From: Roseibium sp.
GTDB taxonomy: Bacteria; Pseudomonadota; Alphaproteobacteria; Rhizobiales; Stappiaceae
Direction: 5' to 3'
Assembly (NCBI GenBank): GCA_017643925.1
Contig: JAEPML010000008.1
Span: 165,855-229,854 of the forward strand
DNA length: 64,000 nucleotides
The notes under the pieces are model-generated. The model did no database searches. It was not told the origin of the DNA and was given only the letters and a program-made list of their open reading frames with translations. Position numbers and translations under genes: made by a program. Positions 26,367-35,908 of this stretch are shown here, piece after piece (position 1 is the first letter of the stretch; each line of letters begins with the position of its first letter).

Positions 26367-28702
26367 GTAGCCAGTTTCCTCCGCCGCATGTCCTGGACAG
26401 CGCGCATGATGTTCTCGGGTGTTGCCGGAGCATCAAGTTGTGGCACCTGGCCAGGTACGAGGCTCGCAATCGCGTCGTTGACTGCGCAGAAAACCGAATT
26501 GGCGAGCATGACCGGGGGTTCGCCAACAGCTTTCGAGCGGTAGACCGTCGCCTGCGGGTTGCCGGTACCCTCGTATAGCTCGACTTTGAAATGTTCCGGA
26601 ATGTCGGAGGCCGTGGGGATCTTGTATGTGGACGGTGCATGCGTGCGCAGACGTCCCTTTTCATCCCAGACAAGTTCTTCGGTCGTCAACCAGCCCATTC
26701 CCTGGACAAAGCCACCTTCAATCTGGCCAATATCGATTGCCGGATTCAACGAGTGCCCGACATCATGCAGGATATCGACCTTGTCGACTGTCATTTCGCC
26801 GGTCATCGTATCGATCGTAACTTCGGCGCAGGCACCGCCGAAGGCAAAATAGTAGAAGGGCCGACCTGTGGCCGTGTCCCGATCCCAGGTAATGCCCGGT
26901 GTTGCATAGAACCCGGCATTTGACATCTGGATACGAGCCATATGCGCCTGTTTGGCAATTTCCGCCAACGCGAAGCTCTGGTCGCCGATAAGCACCTTGT
27001 TGTCACCGAAGAAGATGGCTTCGGGGCCGCACTGGTGCTGCTCGCATAGGAAGGAAATCAAGCGACCCTTGATTTCCTGGGCAGCTATCTTTGCAGCCAT
27101 GGCATTCAGGTCCGTGCCGGAAGACGCCGCGGTCGGGCCGGTATTGGGAACTTTCGATGTATTGGTCGCAGTGATGCGGACCTTGTCCAGCGAGACACCG
27201 AATTCCTCGGCAACCACTTGTGCGACCTTCTGATAGAGCCCCTGCCCCATCTCGGTTCCGCCGTGATTGAGATGGACGGACCCGTCGGTATAAAGGTGTA
27301 CCAGAGCTCCCGCCTGGTTGAGATGCTTCAGCGTGAAGGAAATACCGAACTTCACCGGTGTCAGGGCCAGACCCTTCTTGAGAACGGCATTTGTCGCGTT
27401 GAACTCCCGGACCTCTTCCCGTCTTGCCCAATATTGGGAACTGTCCTCGAGTTGAGCGATGAGGTCGTGCATTACCTCATATTCTTCAACCGGCATCCCG
27501 AATGGAGTGTGGTTTCTGTCGCCGTCGTAGAAATTCAGTTTGCGGATCTCGAGCGGGTCCCGCCCCAGCGTGATTGCAATTGCGTCTATTATCCGTTCCG
27601 CTGCCAGCATGCCCTGTGGGCCACCAAAACCGCGGAAGGCCGTGTTTGAGCAGGTATCGGTGCGCAGACGACGGGACCTGATCAGCGCATCAGGGTAAAA
27701 ATAGCTGGAATCAGCGTGAAACAGCGTCCTGTCATTGACGCCGAGAGACAGGTCCACCGAGTATCCGCAACGCGACAGGAATTCCATGTCGACAGCGCGC
27801 AGTTTTCCCGAGCCGTCATGCCCGACCTTCCAGTCCACCCGGAAGTCGTGCCGCTTGCCGGTCATGATCATATCGTCGTCGCGGTCGAGACGGATCTTGC
27901 AGGCTCGTCCGGTCTTTTGCGCCGCCAGAGAAGCAAGCGCAGCCCATTGATTTGCCTGGGATTCCTTGCCGCCAAAACCACCGCCCATGCGGCGGACTTC
28001 CGCGGTCACCGCTGCATCCGGCACGCCAAGGACCTTGGCAACCGTGTGCTGGATCTCGGTCGGGTGCTGCGTTGAAGAATGAACGAGCATGCCCCCATCT
28101 TCCTGTGGCAACGCCATCGCGACCTGGCCTTCCAGATAGAAGTGCTCCTGGCCACCGATACGCATCGATCCCGTCAGGATCTGCTCGGATGCCGACATGC
28201 CTGTTTCCGGTGAACCGCGGCGGAAGTGATAGTCCGGCAAAACCGTCGTATCGGCATCGACCGCATCTTCAACGGTCAAGATCGCCGTGATTTCGGCGAC
28301 ATCAATGTTTGCCTTCCTTGCTGCCTTTCGCGCAGCCTCGCGAGTTTCCGCAACAACGGCGAACACGACCTGGCCATGGAAAAGGATTTCGTCCTTGGCC
28401 AGAACAGGATCGTCACCGAATGCGGAAGAACAGTCGTTCGTTCCCTTGATATCCGTCGCAGTGAGGACAGCAACAACACCAGGCGCGGCGCGAACCTCGT
28501 TGAGGTCGATGGACTGTATTCGGCCTCGGACGGCCTGCCTCGCCCAACCCGGGACCACATGCAGCGTACCGACGGGCTCGACCATGTCGTCAATATAGGT
28601 TGCCGTGCCCGAAACGTGTTTTTCCGCGCTGTCATGTGACAGTGCCTTGCTTACATGCTTGAGGGCAGATGCCCGGTCGGCTTGATCAGGCTGCATGGTC
28701 AT
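26363..28702 (-). CDS. xdhB: Xanthine dehydrogenase, molybdopterin-binding subunit
   Basis: 779 residues. Oxidises hypoxanthine to xanthine and xanthine to uric acid at the molybdenum centre. Family features include EGQVAMALPQEDGGM, RMGGGFGGKE, FRGFGGPQGM, the HGGTEMGQGLYQK block and GEPPVMLANSVF near the end, with the catalytic-type glutamate in VGEPP. The ATG at 28702 lies within the 3-prime end of xdhA (overlap 17 bases); the ATG at 28696 is also possible. Extension to 28813 would only read the xdhA frame-shifted sequence. Confidence 0.94.
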   Translation of the reverse strand: MTMQPDQADRASALKHVSKALSHDSAEKHVSGTATYIDDMVEPVGTLHVVPGWARQAVRGRIQSIDLNEVRAAPGVVAVLTATDIKGTNDCSSAFGDDPVLAKDEILFHGQVVFAVVAETREAARKAARKANIDVAEITAILTVEDAVDADTTVLPDYHFRRGSPETGMSASEQILTGSMRIGGQEHFYLEGQVAMALPQEDGGMLVHSSTQHPTEIQHTVAKVLGVPDAAVTAEVRRMGGGFGGKESQANQWAALASLAAQKTGRACKIRLDRDDDMIMTGKRHDFRVDWKVGHDGSGKLRAVDMEFLSRCGYSVDLSLGVNDRTLFHADSSYFYPDALIRSRRLRTDTCSNTAFRGFGGPQGMLAAERIIDAIAITLGRDPLEIRKLNFYDGDRNHTPFGMPVEEYEVMHDLIAQLEDSSQYWARREEVREFNATNAVLKKGLALTPVKFGISFTLKHLNQAGALVHLYTDGSVHLNHGGTEMGQGLYQKVAQVVAEEFGVSLDKVRITATNTSKVPNTGPTAASSGTDLNAMAAKIAAQEIKGRLISFLCEQHQCGPEAIFFGDNKVLIGDQSFALAEIAKQAHMARIQMSNAGFYATPGITWDRDTATGRPFYYFAFGGACAEVTIDTMTGEMTVDKVDILHDVGHSLNPAIDIGQIEGGFVQGMGWLTTEELVWDEKGRLRTHAPSTYKIPTASDIPEHFKVELYEGTGNPQATVYRSKAVGEPPVMLANSVFCAVNDAIASLVPGQVPQLDAPATPENIMRAVQDMRRRKLAT

Positions 28703-30167
28703 GACCCGCCTCCCGTCTTGCAAGGACCCTGATATCCGCGGCGGCGGTGCCGCTGATTTCCATGAGCGCCTTTGCCAACAACGCCCGCGCCGTCTCCATG
28801 CGGTACTCGGCACTTGCCCGCATGTCAGTTAAAGGCGTGTAGTCGCTCAAAAGCGCCTGCATGCCTGCGCCCCATGTCGATGGGTCATCCAACAGAGCGC
28901 CGGCAAGGGCCGCTTCCGTGGCTTCCGCTCTTTGCGGCGTGCCGGCCATGCCGCCATAGGCAATCCTTGCTTCGGTGATCGTTCCGTTGTCGACGGTGAA
29001 CCGGAAGGCACCAAGCACCGAGGAAATGTCCTGATCAAAACGCTTGGAAATCTTGTAACAGCGGAAAACCTGGTTCGGCGATGGACGCGGAACAAACAGG
29101 CCTGTCACGAATTCCCCTTGTCCACGGTCCTGTTTGCCGTATTCCAGAAAGAAGTCTTCGAGAGGCAACGCCCGGGAACCCTCAACAGACTGCAGTTCCA
29201 GCGTCGCCCCAAGCGCGATCAATGCAGGAGGACTGTCCCCGATCGGCGATCCATTGGCGACATTTCCCCCAACGGTTCCAGACGCCCGTACCTGTTTGGA
29301 GCCGATCCGTTTCCAGAGTTCACCAAGATCGGCAGAGATCTCGGTCATGGCGGCTTCTGTTTCTTCGTATGTGGCCGTCGCACCGATCAGCAAACCGGAT
29401 GGGCTGTTCTCAACACGCCTCAACTCCTCGATACGGCCGAGGTGAATCATTTTCGGCAATTCCATGAGGTGCTTGGTGATCCACAGGCCGACATCCGTCG
29501 CCCCCGCGACAAGCGTCGCCTCGGGGTGTTGTGTGTAGAGTGCGGCCAATCCGTCGAGTGTTGCCGGCGCGGAAAAGAAACTCTCGCTGTCGCCGATAAA
29601 TATGTCCCGGCTGTCGGCAAGTGATTGCAGCTGTTCCCGGGTTTCGTTTGCGCGCCAGGAAAAGGCATCATCGGTCACATCAAAGCAGCTGTTCATGGCA
29701 GCATCAACGATCGGGCGATAGCCAGTGCAGCGGCACAGGTTGCCGGCGATCCATTCGGTCACCACTTTGCGCGACCGTGATTGCCCTTCCGCATGGTAGA
29801 GCGTGAACAGCGTCATGATGAAGCCGGGAGTGCAAAATCCGCATTGGGATCCATGCAGGTCCACCATTGCCGATTGCACGGGGTGGAGCCGCATATCCTG
29901 TGACAGGTCCTCGACCGTCACGAGTTCTGCCCCGTCGATCATGCCGAGCAACTGAATGCAGCTATTGATTGGTTGATAGACCAGTTTGCCATGTATGAGA
30001 CGACCCAGGGCTACGGTACAGGCGCCACAGTCGCCTTCACCGCAGCCTTCTTTGGTGCCTGTTTCCAGACGTCTGAGACGCAGATAGTCGAGAACCGTTT
30101 CGGTCGGTCCGACATTTTCAAGTTCAATGATTTCCCCGCCCTTGAGGAAACGGATCGTGTCCCGCAT
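28686..30167 (-). CDS. xdhA: Xanthine dehydrogenase, iron-sulfur and FAD subunit
   Basis: 493 residues. Two [2Fe-2S] domains (first cluster EGCGEGDCGACTV near residues 40-53, second GFCTPGFIM and CRCTGYRPIVDA near 112-155) pass electrons from the molybdenum subunit to FAD, bound in the middle domain (LVAGATDVGLW, GSKQVRASGTVGGNVANGSPIGD). The NAD-dependent dehydrogenase form is expected. It begins 3 bases after uraH and overlaps xdhB. Confidence 0.94.
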   Translation of the reverse strand: MRDTIRFLKGGEIIELENVGPTETVLDYLRLRRLETGTKEGCGEGDCGACTVALGRLIHGKLVYQPINSCIQLLGMIDGAELVTVEDLSQDMRLHPVQSAMVDLHGSQCGFCTPGFIMTLFTLYHAEGQSRSRKVVTEWIAGNLCRCTGYRPIVDAAMNSCFDVTDDAFSWRANETREQLQSLADSRDIFIGDSESFFSAPATLDGLAALYTQHPEATLVAGATDVGLWITKHLMELPKMIHLGRIEELRRVENSPSGLLIGATATYEETEAAMTEISADLGELWKRIGSKQVRASGTVGGNVANGSPIGDSPPALIALGATLELQSVEGSRALPLEDFFLEYGKQDRGQGEFVTGLFVPRPSPNQVFRCYKISKRFDQDISSVLGAFRFTVDNGTITEARIAYGGMAGTPQRAEATEAALAGALLDDPSTWGAGMQALLSDYTPLTDMRASAEYRMETARALLAKALMEISGTAAADIRVLARREAGHDHAA

Positions 30168-30170
30168 TCG

Positions 30171-30521
30171 TCAGCTCCCCCTGTAAGTCGAGTAGCTGAA
30201 CGGCGACAGCAACAACGGCACATGATAGTGGCCGTCCTGTTCTGCCATGCCGAAGCGGATCGGAATAACATCGAGAAACAGCGGATCCGGCAGCTGGGTG
30301 CCGGTAGCCTTCAGATAGTCGCCGGCATGAAAGCGCAATTCGTAGGTGCCGGTCTTGAAGGCATCACCTTCGAGAATGGCGCCATCCACGCGTCCATCGT
30401 CATTTGTTTCGTGGCTGGAAATATGTTGCGGGGTCTCGCCGGCCGACCAGAGCTCTATCTTCAACCCCTTTGCGGGTACCCCCAAAGCGGTGTCCAGAAC
30501 ATGCGTCGTCAAACGCCCCAT
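30171..30521 (-). CDS. uraH: 5-hydroxyisourate hydrolase
   Basis: 116 residues, the usual length of transthyretin-related hydrolases. The three family motifs are visible: [11 protein letters not shown] at the N-terminus, a central basic/histidine segment, and the C-terminal YRGS tetrapeptide (SYSTYRGS). It hydrolyses 5-hydroxyisourate, the product of urate oxidation, on the way to allantoin. The start at 30521 (MGRLTTH) is preferred to 30554 because the family begins here and GGGAGGGAAA stands just upstream. First gene of the purine operon. Confidence 0.93.
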   Translation of the reverse strand: MGRLTTHVLDTALGVPAKGLKIELWSAGETPQHISSHETNDDGRVDGAILEGDAFKTGTYELRFHAGDYLKATGTQLPDPLFLDVIPIRFGMAEQDGHYHVPLLLSPFSYSTYRGS

Positions 30522-30608
30522 TGTTTCCCTCCCTTTCGCGACCATTGGTCGCAAACCAGATTAGCTTGCCTTAAAAATTCTACGATCCAAAGAGCTCATT
30601 TGCGAGCT

Positions 30609-31556
30609 TTATGATGCCTTTTTGGCATCAAGAGAAGGAAGATGGTCCTTCAGAGTGTGCACGGCATGATCAAAAAAGGTTCCCGGAGCCAAGGCCAGAG
30701 CCCGCAGGGAAGATGTAACGACGCACAGCCTGTCCGCCTGCATGGGATCGTCCGACAAGGGTTTGAAGACAAGAACACCAGACGACAGCTCGTCCTCACA
30801 GCCAATAAGTGTCTGGAAACCTATGACGTTTTCTTCCCTTGCCAGTGCTCTCATTAGCCTGAGCGAATTGGCCTCGACATAGGTCTTGGATGCATCCGGT
30901 ATGCGGTTTCGAACAAGGTCAATGCGGGTTCTCAGGGAGAGCCCTTTTGCCGGCAGCGCAACCGGGTACTTGAGACAGTCCTGTAGCGACAGTTTCTCGG
31001 CACCGGCCAAAGGATGATCCGGTGTCATCAAGGCCCCGATCACCAGGTCGTGGTGAAACGCCGTCGTCAATGCTGAGGTCGCCGGCGGGTCGAACGTGAA
31101 GCCGACATCCGCCTCGGCGGCCTCAACCATGCGGGCCGCTTCCTGCGCAGAAGAGATGGAGACACTGACATGAATGCCTGGATAGTTTTGCCGAAAGCTG
31201 CTGATGAGCGCGGGCAGCAGTCTCTCAGCAACGCTTTCGACACTTGCGATGGAGACGGTTCCCTTGCGCAGCCCCTTGAGCGCATCAAGCTCGGCAACCG
31301 TCCCCTCGAAATCTGAAAACGTGCGCCTGATATGCGCAAGCAGAAGTTCTCCCGCTTGGGAAAGACGAATTCGGCGACCGACCCTTTCGAAGAGTTGCAG
31401 CCCCAAGGCCTCTTCCAGCCAGAGAATTTGCCGGTTGACCGCAGAGGACGCTACGTTGAGTTCGCGCGAGGCAGCGCGAATGGAACCAGCTTCGGCCGCT
31501 GCGTAGAAGTAACGCATCGCCGGGCTGTACAAATTGCGTGACACGTCCTGTGCCAT
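30609..31556 (-). CDS. LysR-family transcriptional regulator
   Basis: 315 residues with an N-terminal winged helix (about residues 12-70, AAEAGSIRAASRELNVASSAVNRQILWLEEALGLQLFER) and a substrate-binding effector domain. It ends 87 bases before uraH on the same strand, so it may regulate and partly co-transcribe with the purine operon, probably sensing a purine intermediate; this is inferred from position. It starts 11 bases after the quinone oxidoreductase stop. Confidence 0.88.
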   Translation of the reverse strand: MAQDVSRNLYSPAMRYFYAAAEAGSIRAASRELNVASSAVNRQILWLEEALGLQLFERVGRRIRLSQAGELLLAHIRRTFSDFEGTVAELDALKGLRKGTVSIASVESVAERLLPALISSFRQNYPGIHVSVSISSAQEAARMVEAAEADVGFTFDPPATSALTTAFHHDLVIGALMTPDHPLAGAEKLSLQDCLKYPVALPAKGLSLRTRIDLVRNRIPDASKTYVEANSLRLMRALAREENVIGFQTLIGCEDELSSGVLVFKPLSDDPMQADRLCVVTSSLRALALAPGTFFDHAVHTLKDHLPSLDAKKAS

Positions 31557-31567
31557 GGTGGGCAGCC

Positions 31568-32545
31568 TTACGGAATGAGCACCGTTGTACCGGTGGTTTT
31601 GCGCCCTTCAAGATCCTGATGGGCCTGAACGGCATCTGCCAGGCGGTACTCCTGGTTGACTTCGATCTTTACTATTCCCTTTTCCACGACGTCGAACAAA
31701 TCACCCGCCGTCTTTTCGAGAGCTTCACGCGTCGCGATATAGGAAAAGAGTGTTGGCCGGGTGGCATAGAGCGAACCCTTCTGCGCCAGAAGGCCAAGAT
31801 TGAAATCGGCAATTGGCCCTGATGACTGACCAAAGCTGACCCAGAGGCCGCGCGGTTTCAGACAATCCAGTGATCCAGGATACGTATCCTGTCCTACAGA
31901 ATCATAGACAACATCACACCCTGCCCCATCGGTGATTTCTGCCACGCGTGCAGCAAAATCCTCGGTGCGATAGTTGATCATGTGCTGATAGCCGTGTGCC
32001 TTTGCAAGCTCGATCTTCGCTTCCGATCCGGCCGTTCCGATGACGGTCGCACCCAGATGAGCTGCCCATTGGCCGGCGATCAACCCGACGCCGCCGGCGG
32101 CGGCATGAAACAGCAAAGTGGTTTCAGGCCCCACGTCATAGGTCTGACGCAGCAGGTATTGTGCCGTCATTCCCTTCAGCATCATTCCGGCAGCTGTCTT
32201 GTCGTCGATACCTTCCGGCAGGGCCACAAGCCGGTCAGCCGGAACGATCCGCTCCTGCGCGTAAGCGCCCAGTGGTCCGACATAGGCTACACGGTCGCCC
32301 GGGGATACATGATCGACCCCTTCTCCAACCGTCTGGACAATACCAGCTCCTTCGTTGCCGGGACTGAAGGGCGTTCCGGCAGGCGCAGGATAAAGGCCCG
32401 AGCGGAAATAGGTGTCGATAAAGTTCAGGCCGACTGCCGTGTGCCTGATGCGCGCCTCACCTGGGCCGGGTTCGCCAACTTCGACATGTTCCCAGCGCAT
32501 GACTTCTGGACCACCGGTTTCATGAACGCAGACTGCTTGAACCAT
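31568..32545 (-). CDS. NADPH:quinone oxidoreductase, zinc-independent MDR family
   Basis: 325 residues of the medium-chain dehydrogenase/reductase superfamily, QOR type. GLNFIDTYFRSGLYP and AGxGxxG-like HAAAGGVGLIAGQWAAHLGA (NADPH binding) are typical; zinc ligands are absent. It should reduce quinones by one electron with NADPH. The ATG at 32545 with CGGAG upstream is preferred to the GTG at 32554. Its stop lies 11 bases before the LysR gene. Confidence 0.88.
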   Translation of the reverse strand: MVQAVCVHETGGPEVMRWEHVEVGEPGPGEARIRHTAVGLNFIDTYFRSGLYPAPAGTPFSPGNEGAGIVQTVGEGVDHVSPGDRVAYVGPLGAYAQERIVPADRLVALPEGIDDKTAAGMMLKGMTAQYLLRQTYDVGPETTLLFHAAAGGVGLIAGQWAAHLGATVIGTAGSEAKIELAKAHGYQHMINYRTEDFAARVAEITDGAGCDVVYDSVGQDTYPGSLDCLKPRGLWVSFGQSSGPIADFNLGLLAQKGSLYATRPTLFSYIATREALEKTAGDLFDVVEKGIVKIEVNQEYRLADAVQAHQDLEGRKTTGTTVLIP

Positions 32546-32672
32546 GGGAAACACTCCGGAATTTTAGGCATTTATAGTGGGCGCGGCATATGACTCACCC
32601 GTTTCACGAGAACCTTAAAGAACTCGATCGCAACGGAAAAGACCAGGAAAACAAAGTTTATCGGCAGAAGGT

Positions 32673-33407
32673 TCAGTCGACCCTGTCGAGCAGCTGCTGA
32701 ACCGCGGAAACCAGGAGGAGATAAAAACTTGCCAGTGTGAATACAGTTGCGACCGGGCCTTCCAGGGACATGCCGTTGACGATTGCATAGGCGGCCAGCC
32801 CCATCCACAAAAGCGTGACAGGCAAGGTGACGGTCCGCCAGCGTTTTACACGCACGGGATGGACAAAACGGATCGGCGCAAAGGTAAGTGCGCAACACAG
32901 GATGACAAACCCGATCGTGAAGGCCTGCGACGGCGACAGAACCATCAGACCGAATACGACCATGTTCCACCCGGCCGGAAAGCCCTTGAAGGACCCGTCG
33001 GGCGTCTTCATGCCGTTGTCAGCGAAGTAAAGAGCCCCGGTGAACACGACAAGGCCGCCGCAGATCCAGTTCCACGGCTGATCCAGCATCAGGCTCCAGG
33101 ACAGTGCAAAGGCAGGCAAGAAAACGTAGGTTGCGTAATCGATGACAAAGTCCAGCGATGCCCCGGACCATCTGGGCAGACGCTCGGCAATATTGTAACG
33201 CCGTGCCAGCGGACCATCGATGCCATCGATAAAGAAGGCCAGACCAAGCCAGGCAAACATGCCAGCCCAATTCCCCTGAGCCCCAGCCAACAGCGCGACC
33301 AATGCTATGGGAGCACCGGATGCGGTCAGCATGTGAATCAGAAACAAAGCAGGCTCCGGGGCCTCTTTGCCGGGGGTCAGGTCCGTCAAGGGATTTCCTC
33401 GCTCCAT
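32673..33407 (-). CDS. pcs: Phosphatidylcholine synthase
   Basis: 244 residues, about seven membrane segments. The CDP-alcohol phosphotransferase motif DG-x2-AR-x8-G-x3-D-x3-D is present (DGIDGPLARRYN then GASLDFVID). Pcs condenses CDP-diacylglycerol with choline directly to phosphatidylcholine, a pathway typical of Hyphomicrobiales and important for symbiosis and virulence. The ATG at 33407 has no clear ribosome site; a TTG at 33389 preceded by GAGGAAA is an alternative start that would remove six residues. Confidence 0.9.
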   Translation of the reverse strand: MERGNPLTDLTPGKEAPEPALFLIHMLTASGAPIALVALLAGAQGNWAGMFAWLGLAFFIDGIDGPLARRYNIAERLPRWSGASLDFVIDYATYVFLPAFALSWSLMLDQPWNWICGGLVVFTGALYFADNGMKTPDGSFKGFPAGWNMVVFGLMVLSPSQAFTIGFVILCCALTFAPIRFVHPVRVKRWRTVTLPVTLLWMGLAAYAIVNGMSLEGPVATVFTLASFYLLLVSAVQQLLDRVD

Positions 33408-33563
33408 AGAGGGCAGACTTTCAGTCGCTGCCGTTGCACCACAAAGACAAGAGCCAATCAGCCTGTTCTCGTTTCAAGAGGTGCTGTGATGACTTTTATT
33501 GCAAACCCGTGACAGTGTGAACCTTAAAAAGCAAATCGTGACGTAAAACCGTTAACTGCAAGA

Positions 33564-34484
33564 TCAGCCGCCAGACAGCAGGGTCGCAACAAGAAGTCCG
33601 GACCAGCTCAACAGTACGACACCAATGGCTGCGGGCAAAACCCGGCTTGGAATTGACTTCTCCAGAGCCATGACACCCCCAAGCAGAGCGATCCAGATGA
33701 CATTCATCAGGCCAACCGCAAACATGACAGTCATGACGGCCCAGCAACATCCGAGGCAACTCCAGCCTTGAACCACGCCTTCCTTCAAGCCTGACCAGGC
33801 TGTTGGCCTGGCGTCGCCAAAGAACCAGCGCGGATACCAGCAACGGTTCAGGCAGGCACGCTTGGCCGGTGTGAACTGGTAAAGACCTGCTGCAAACAAG
33901 ACCGAGATCGAAAACGCAACACTTGCAGGTGCCATCATGTCGGTTAGGGTGCCGAGACTGGACAAGACCCATTGCGCAAACGTCGCCACGACGGCGTATC
34001 CGACCCAAACCATCAGGTAGCCAATCGACACCATGATCGATGGCATCAGTCTGCCTGTTCCTCCCGCTGGTGCTGGCAGGACATGCGCGTGATAGGCCCG
34101 CAACATCGGTACTGCGCTCGGCAACATCATAGCCAATGCCATCATGACCCACATGGCGAAAATCTTCGAGAGATCCGCGGCAGACATATCCGGGGACGGC
34201 ATTCCGAACGTCGAACCGGCAGGCAGGCAAAGGGCAGCGAGCGCGGCCCTTGCTTCGGATGGCAACCCCTTGAAGAGGTTGAACTCATTGAAGAATGCCA
34301 TGCCCGGCCCTGCTTCCGACATGTCCATGGCCGGCACCATGTCGACCACCATCGCAGCCAGGTAGCTCCATCCCAACACGACCAGTATCGCGACGAAGAC
34401 CAGCACAAAGGGCCAGCTGCGATCAGGACCGGAGGGCATCCGGTCCACGGGCTGACGCGCGTTCATTGAATTGGTCGTTTGCAT
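33564..34484 (-). CDS. DUF2182 integral membrane protein
   Basis: 306 residues with about six to seven membrane segments. It matches the DUF2182 family of predicted metal-binding membrane proteins: MWVMMALAMMLPSAVPMLRAY, WVGYAVVATFAQW, the block FTPAKRACLNRC and the cysteine-rich SCLGCCWAVMTVMFAVG. Function is not known. Members are often paired with a DUF1326 gene, which I do not find here. It diverges from the UbiH-like gene. Confidence 0.8.
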   Translation of the reverse strand: MQTTNSMNARQPVDRMPSGPDRSWPFVLVFVAILVVLGWSYLAAMVVDMVPAMDMSEAGPGMAFFNEFNLFKGLPSEARAALAALCLPAGSTFGMPSPDMSAADLSKIFAMWVMMALAMMLPSAVPMLRAYHAHVLPAPAGGTGRLMPSIMVSIGYLMVWVGYAVVATFAQWVLSSLGTLTDMMAPASVAFSISVLFAAGLYQFTPAKRACLNRCWYPRWFFGDARPTAWSGLKEGVVQGWSCLGCCWAVMTVMFAVGLMNVIWIALLGGVMALEKSIPSRVLPAAIGVVLLSWSGLLVATLLSGG

Positions 34485-34677
34485 GAAAGAAGAAAGTGTC
34501 GCTCGGGTTTGTTATTGATGGCGGGACAATACACCATTCGTCGGTTCAAAAATTGATATTCCTCACTGCCGGTTCGCGAAGTGACCGGCAAACAATGGGC
34601 TGCGGGGATTCGTCCCGTTGAAATTTGCGCGCCATGACGCATCTTCGCGTATAGTTTGGATTGTCTGGGTCGTGCAC

Positions 34678-35886
34678 ATGAACAAGTCGGAAATAACCGG
34701 TTCCTTTGACGTTGCCGTTGTTGGTGGTGGACCATCGGGGCGCATAGCCGCGTTGGCCTTGGCCAAGCTCGGCCTTTCGACCGTGCTTGTGGCACCCACC
34801 TCCCCCCAGAGCGATGGAAGAACGACTGCGCTCTGGCAGCAATCCATCGAGCTGCTTCGGGATCTCGGCATTTGGGACCGTATCGAAGCCAGCGCGACAT
34901 CGCTTCGCAAAATGCGCATGATCGACGATACCGGTCGATTGATCCGCGCGCCCGAAGTCGTGTTTGACAGTGCGGAACTTGGGCTTGAAGAGTTTGGTTT
35001 CAATATCTTGAACTCGGAACTTAATGTCGCGCTTCAAGAATTGTGTGACGAACTACCGGGATTGACCGTCGTCGAAGACACTGTGGCCTCGGCAGAATTG
35101 CTTGAGCAAGAGACCGAACTGAGAACCCAGGGAGATCAAAAGCTCAGCGTCAGGCTCGTGGTTGCGGCCGACGGAAGGAACTCGCTGTTGCGGGAGACTG
35201 CCGGCATTCCGGTCCGTCGCTGGTCATATCCGCAAAACGCCGTTGTTCTCAATCTCGAGCACAGTCTGCCCCACCAGCATGTATCGACAGAGTTTCACAC
35301 GCCGACCGGTCCGTTCACGCTCGTTCCCCTTCCCGGACGACAGTCATCGCTTGTCTGCGTTGAAACCGCCGAAGGTGCTGATGCGTTGATCGCCCTTTCA
35401 GACGATAAGCTCGAACGTGAACTTGAAAGACGTGCCCACTCCATTCTGGGCCGCTTCAAACTGGCAACCAGGCCGCAGTGTTTTCCGCTTTCCGGTCTGG
35501 CCGCTGAAAGACTGATCGGTCATCGCCTCGCCCTGATCGGTGAAACCGCTCATGTCTTCCCACCGATTGGCGCTCAAGGCCTCAATCTTTCCCTTCGCGA
35601 CATTATCGATCTCACCACGACCCTGGGCGGTCCCATGCGCAGGGGGCTGGATTTTGGAGAGGATGCGGTCCTCAAGGCTTATGAGAACAAGCGGTTGCGG
35701 GACATTCGTTCCAGGACAAACGCGGTTGATGTCCTGAACAGGTCCTTGCTGACCGGCTTCTTGCCGGTGCAGATCGCCCGCAGCCTGAGCATGTATCTTG
35801 CTGGAAAACTTGGTCCTGTGCGCAGGTTCCTAATGCACGAAGGCATGACGCCGGGGAGCGGTTTCCGTCTAAAAAACAGGCCTTGA
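34678..35886 (+). CDS. UbiH/UbiF-family FAD-dependent monooxygenase
   Basis: 402 residues. The FAD-binding motif VAVVGGGPSGRIAALAL at the N-terminus, VVAADGRNSLLRE (DG motif) in the middle and LIGETAHVFPPIGAQGLNLSLRD near residue 285 identify the aromatic hydroxylase family used in ubiquinone synthesis. The usual GD of the third motif is GE here. It probably hydroxylates a ubiquinone ring position. The ATG at 34678 is chosen since homology begins at SFDVAVVGGG; ribosome site is weak. It is divergent from the DUF2182 gene. Confidence 0.83.
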   Translation: MNKSEITGSFDVAVVGGGPSGRIAALALAKLGLSTVLVAPTSPQSDGRTTALWQQSIELLRDLGIWDRIEASATSLRKMRMIDDTGRLIRAPEVVFDSAELGLEEFGFNILNSELNVALQELCDELPGLTVVEDTVASAELLEQETELRTQGDQKLSVRLVVAADGRNSLLRETAGIPVRRWSYPQNAVVLNLEHSLPHQHVSTEFHTPTGPFTLVPLPGRQSSLVCVETAEGADALIALSDDKLERELERRAHSILGRFKLATRPQCFPLSGLAAERLIGHRLALIGETAHVFPPIGAQGLNLSLRDIIDLTTTLGGPMRRGLDFGEDAVLKAYENKRLRDIRSRTNAVDVLNRSLLTGFLPVQIARSLSMYLAGKLGPVRRFLMHEGMTPGSGFRLKNRP

Positions 35887-35908
35887 CGAGAGTGACGGCA
35901 TGGCTGTC

